The position numbers were made by a program, and so were the translations under genes. A DNA stretch of 52,569 bases from Candidatus Kapaibacterium sp. Its GTDB lineage: Bacteria; Bacteroidota; Ignavibacteria; Kapaibacteriales; Kapaibacteriaceae. The notes under the pieces were generated by a model. It did not search any database and was not told the origin of the DNA. It worked only from the letters and a program-made list of their open reading frames with translations. The stretch lies in the NCBI GenBank assembly GCA_018882895.1, contig VERF01000012.1:1-52569 (forward strand), read 5' to 3'. The number at the start of each line of letters is the position of its first letter. Position 1 is the first letter of the stretch. Positions 50,819-52,569 of this stretch are shown piece by piece.

Positions 50819-52569
50819 ATGGTAAGAATCCAATCACGAATCGTCTGTCTGTGCCTCGTTGTCGTAGGTGCTGTCGCATCATCGATCGCTCAGGGTCTCG
50901 GTTTTTCGCTCGTCTTTCAGAGAGCCTCACTTGGTGCGCAAGATTTGTTTGGGCGGGCAACAATACGAAGTGATTCGCTCGACTCCTATCTCATTCTGGC
51001 ACCTACAACACCGCGCCGAATGCTTCGCAGTTACGACCGAGGGAATTCCTTTGAATATGCTTGTAGCCCCAGCGATTATTTGACGGTTGAGGACTATTCT
51101 GCTCTCATGTTATGGGGTGATGATAGGTCAGCCATAACTGGGACATCTCGTGGTAATGTTATGGGCGCATTAGCAAGTAGCAATCGCACCATCAACTTCT
51201 CTAATTCGGTCAATAAACCGTCTGATGCGCTACCTGAAGTTAGAACATATCAGTCAGGGATCGCCGTGATACAGGGGGATTACACTCTCGACGGCGGAGT
51301 GTCATGGAAGCGTTTCAAACAAAGTATGTCGCAGGTCATATACGACCGCACATGGGGATTCGTTGGAATCGGGAAACAAGGCGAATGGTGCTCGTATAAC
51401 GTAGACACTGACGAATGCAAAACACTTCCGATGATTCCATCAAAATATCGGTATCTGCGTTCGACGTCGGGCGGCACACTAATCGGATTCACAGATTCCA
51501 CTATTGGCTGGTTGCGTCCGGGTGATTCGACCCTTGTTGAACGGAAACGCTTCTCTGTCCCGGGTGTTGCCGATGCTGTGCCTTTGCAGATTGTTTCTCA
51601 TGTAACGTGGCGTGGCAACATGTTCTTTTGCCTAGCAATAATCGGAGGTTCATGGTACCTCTTATCGGTCGGCGAGGATTCGGTCCGGATTCAGCAGCTA
51701 AAACCGTCAAAGGGGAAGGGTAGTTTCCTATTGGGAAGTTTTGACGAACCAGGATTCCTGATCACCGAGCTTGACGATTTCGGGCACCCAGGACAGAACT
51801 TCCTTTACGACCGAAACGGTGTATTGGTAAGTCGGCCTGAAATTCAACGGCACATAGGCTTCCCGCAACGGGCTTACACGACTTGGTCAGATAGCGCCAC
51901 GTATGTTCTTGAGGTCCAATCTGGTGATCCGAACCCCTGCCACTTATACCGCATCGATCATGCAACACCGGACCGCGTAGAACATGTTGGAAAGGTGTTT
52001 GCCGGCGACGCGGAAAGTGTATATCAACCAATGGGTGTTTGTGTTCTTGATACATTGAACGGATCGCTCGTCGGCCGAGACGCGAGGGGAGCATTGCATG
52101 AATACACCACTGACGGTGAGATGCGAGGATTTCTGATCTATGGACGAGCAGGAATCCCACCTCAACAGACGGCGGAACTATCCATTGACCACAGTGTTCC
52201 ACAGCTGATCACAACGGATTCTGTGTTTGTGATTGGTACTGATGCCGTAAACATTGGAATACGTACCGGACGGATGTACGGCTGGATATGGAATCGGATG
52301 AACCCACCGACAATGCTCCAGCGCGCTTCGGATAGGACATTCTATTTCGGTCGGCATGACATTATTCATGCATCATACGACGGTGTTCCACTGGATACCA
52401 TCGAGGTTGCACTGCCCGGTGAAAATCGTGATAGTGTTGGCTTGCTGAGTGACATCGTCGAGGTCGACAAACAGAAGCTGGTCGTGGCCCTGCGTGGATA
52501 CAATAAGCGCACCTACGATGGCGACCCCTTACTCACCGTGCGAGGTGGAATTGCCTACACGACGGACCG
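50819..52569 (+). CDS. Large secreted protein, 3' end outside window
   Basis: An open frame runs from the ATG at 50819 to the window edge with no stop (583 codons). AGGAGG lies 9 bases before the ATG. The start RIQSRIVCLCLVVVGAVASSIAQ is a signal peptide. The body has repeated beta strands and turns such as DGGVSWKRF and WYLLSVGEDSVRI, like a beta-propeller with Asp-box-type turns as in the protein at 30289-31554. A T9SS sorting domain may lie beyond the edge. Third gene of the right-end operon, 13 bases after the Cys-rich gene. Confidence 0.75.
   Translation, partial: MVRIQSRIVCLCLVVVGAVASSIAQGLGFSLVFQRASLGAQDLFGRATIRSDSLDSYLILAPTTPRRMLRSYDRGNSFEYACSPSDYLTVEDYSALMLWGDDRSAITGTSRGNVMGALASSNRTINFSNSVNKPSDALPEVRTYQSGIAVIQGDYTLDGGVSWKRFKQSMSQVIYDRTWGFVGIGKQGEWCSYNVDTDECKTLPMIPSKYRYLRSTSGGTLIGFTDSTIGWLRPGDSTLVERKRFSVPGVADAVPLQIVSHVTWRGNMFFCLAIIGGSWYLLSVGEDSVRIQQLKPSKGKGSFLLGSFDEPGFLITELDDFGHPGQNFLYDRNGVLVSRPEIQRHIGFPQRAYTTWSDSATYVLEVQSGDPNPCHLYRIDHATPDRVEHVGKVFAGDAESVYQPMGVCVLDTLNGSLVGRDARGALHEYTTDGEMRGFLIYGRAGIPPQQTAELSIDHSVPQLITTDSVFVIGTDAVNIGIRTGRMYGWIWNRMNPPTMLQRASDRTFYFGRHDIIHASYDGVPLDTIEVALPGENRDSVGLLSDIVEVDKQKLVVALRGYNKRTYDGDPLLTVRGGIAYTTD

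Overview
The window looks like chromosomal DNA of a free-living bacterium from the Bacteroidota/Chlorobiota side of the FCB group, most like a Kapabacteria- or Ignavibacteria-type lineage. This is inferred from gene content, not from any rRNA, as no rRNA or tRNA gene is visible. The pointers are secreted proteins with C-terminal type IX (T9SS)-like sorting domains, OmpA-family and DUF5683 envelope proteins, a giant secreted protein built on an AGGDLTGTYPNP repeat, and Bacteroidota-style -7 promoter boxes (TAnnTTTG) in front of several genes. GC is moderately high over most of the window and falls after about 47.4 kb and in the 34.2-36.2 kb patch, both of which look accessory.

Layout. 1-175 is a 15-bp-unit satellite. 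203-4330 (+) holds a Fic protein, feoAB and a membrane protein. 4290-15302 (-) is one tightly packed run read from typA towards mgtE: typA, two secreted proteins of similar build, an outer-membrane factor, a periplasmic adaptor, an ABC ATPase, two MacB-type permeases and mgtE. 15354-16002 is a four-helix-bundle (S23) gene held between two inverted arrays of 7-bp repeats. 16005-16874 (-) has a lipoprotein and a His-rich membrane protein. 17043-24249 (+) is a secreted three-gene operon led by the 1816-residue repeat protein. 24281-26231 (-) is lipoprotein, methyltransferase and recR. 26341-27024 (+) is pspA. 27025-31554 (-) is an envelope/division cluster with an OmpA protein, DUF5683, a RidA-like lipoprotein, an FtsB/DivIC protein and a T9SS-type protein. 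hrpB follows (31606-34047, -).

34.05-40.1 kb is a patchwork. It contains a candidate small RNA, a DUF3800 gene, an antitoxin (higA) with a decayed toxin, a truncated zeta-type kinase, a DUF1569 gene and gcvP, stitched with REP-like palindromes and several families of 7-bp repeats. The gcvP gene is framed by two 35-bp inverted heptamer arrays, each 3 nt from its start or stop codon. 40.08-45.95 kb carries a heavy-metal-binding protein divergent from a complete RND efflux operon. fumC follows, and the window ends (47.5-52.57 kb) in an AT-richer accessory stretch: an acetyltransferase, a 485-residue helical-repeat protein with an AT-hook-like motif, and, divergent from it, a 67-residue exported peptide, a secreted protein with 27 cysteines and a large secreted protein cut by the window edge.

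The two strongest candidates for something undescribed are the heptamer arrays that frame genes at codon-level precision and the solenoid/micropeptide/Cys-rich/secreted-protein module at the right end. A third, weaker signal is a strongly over-represented AGGGGGC word spread across the window. All calls are from reading the sequence and from knowledge of the families; no database search or computation was run, and motif counts were made by eye.
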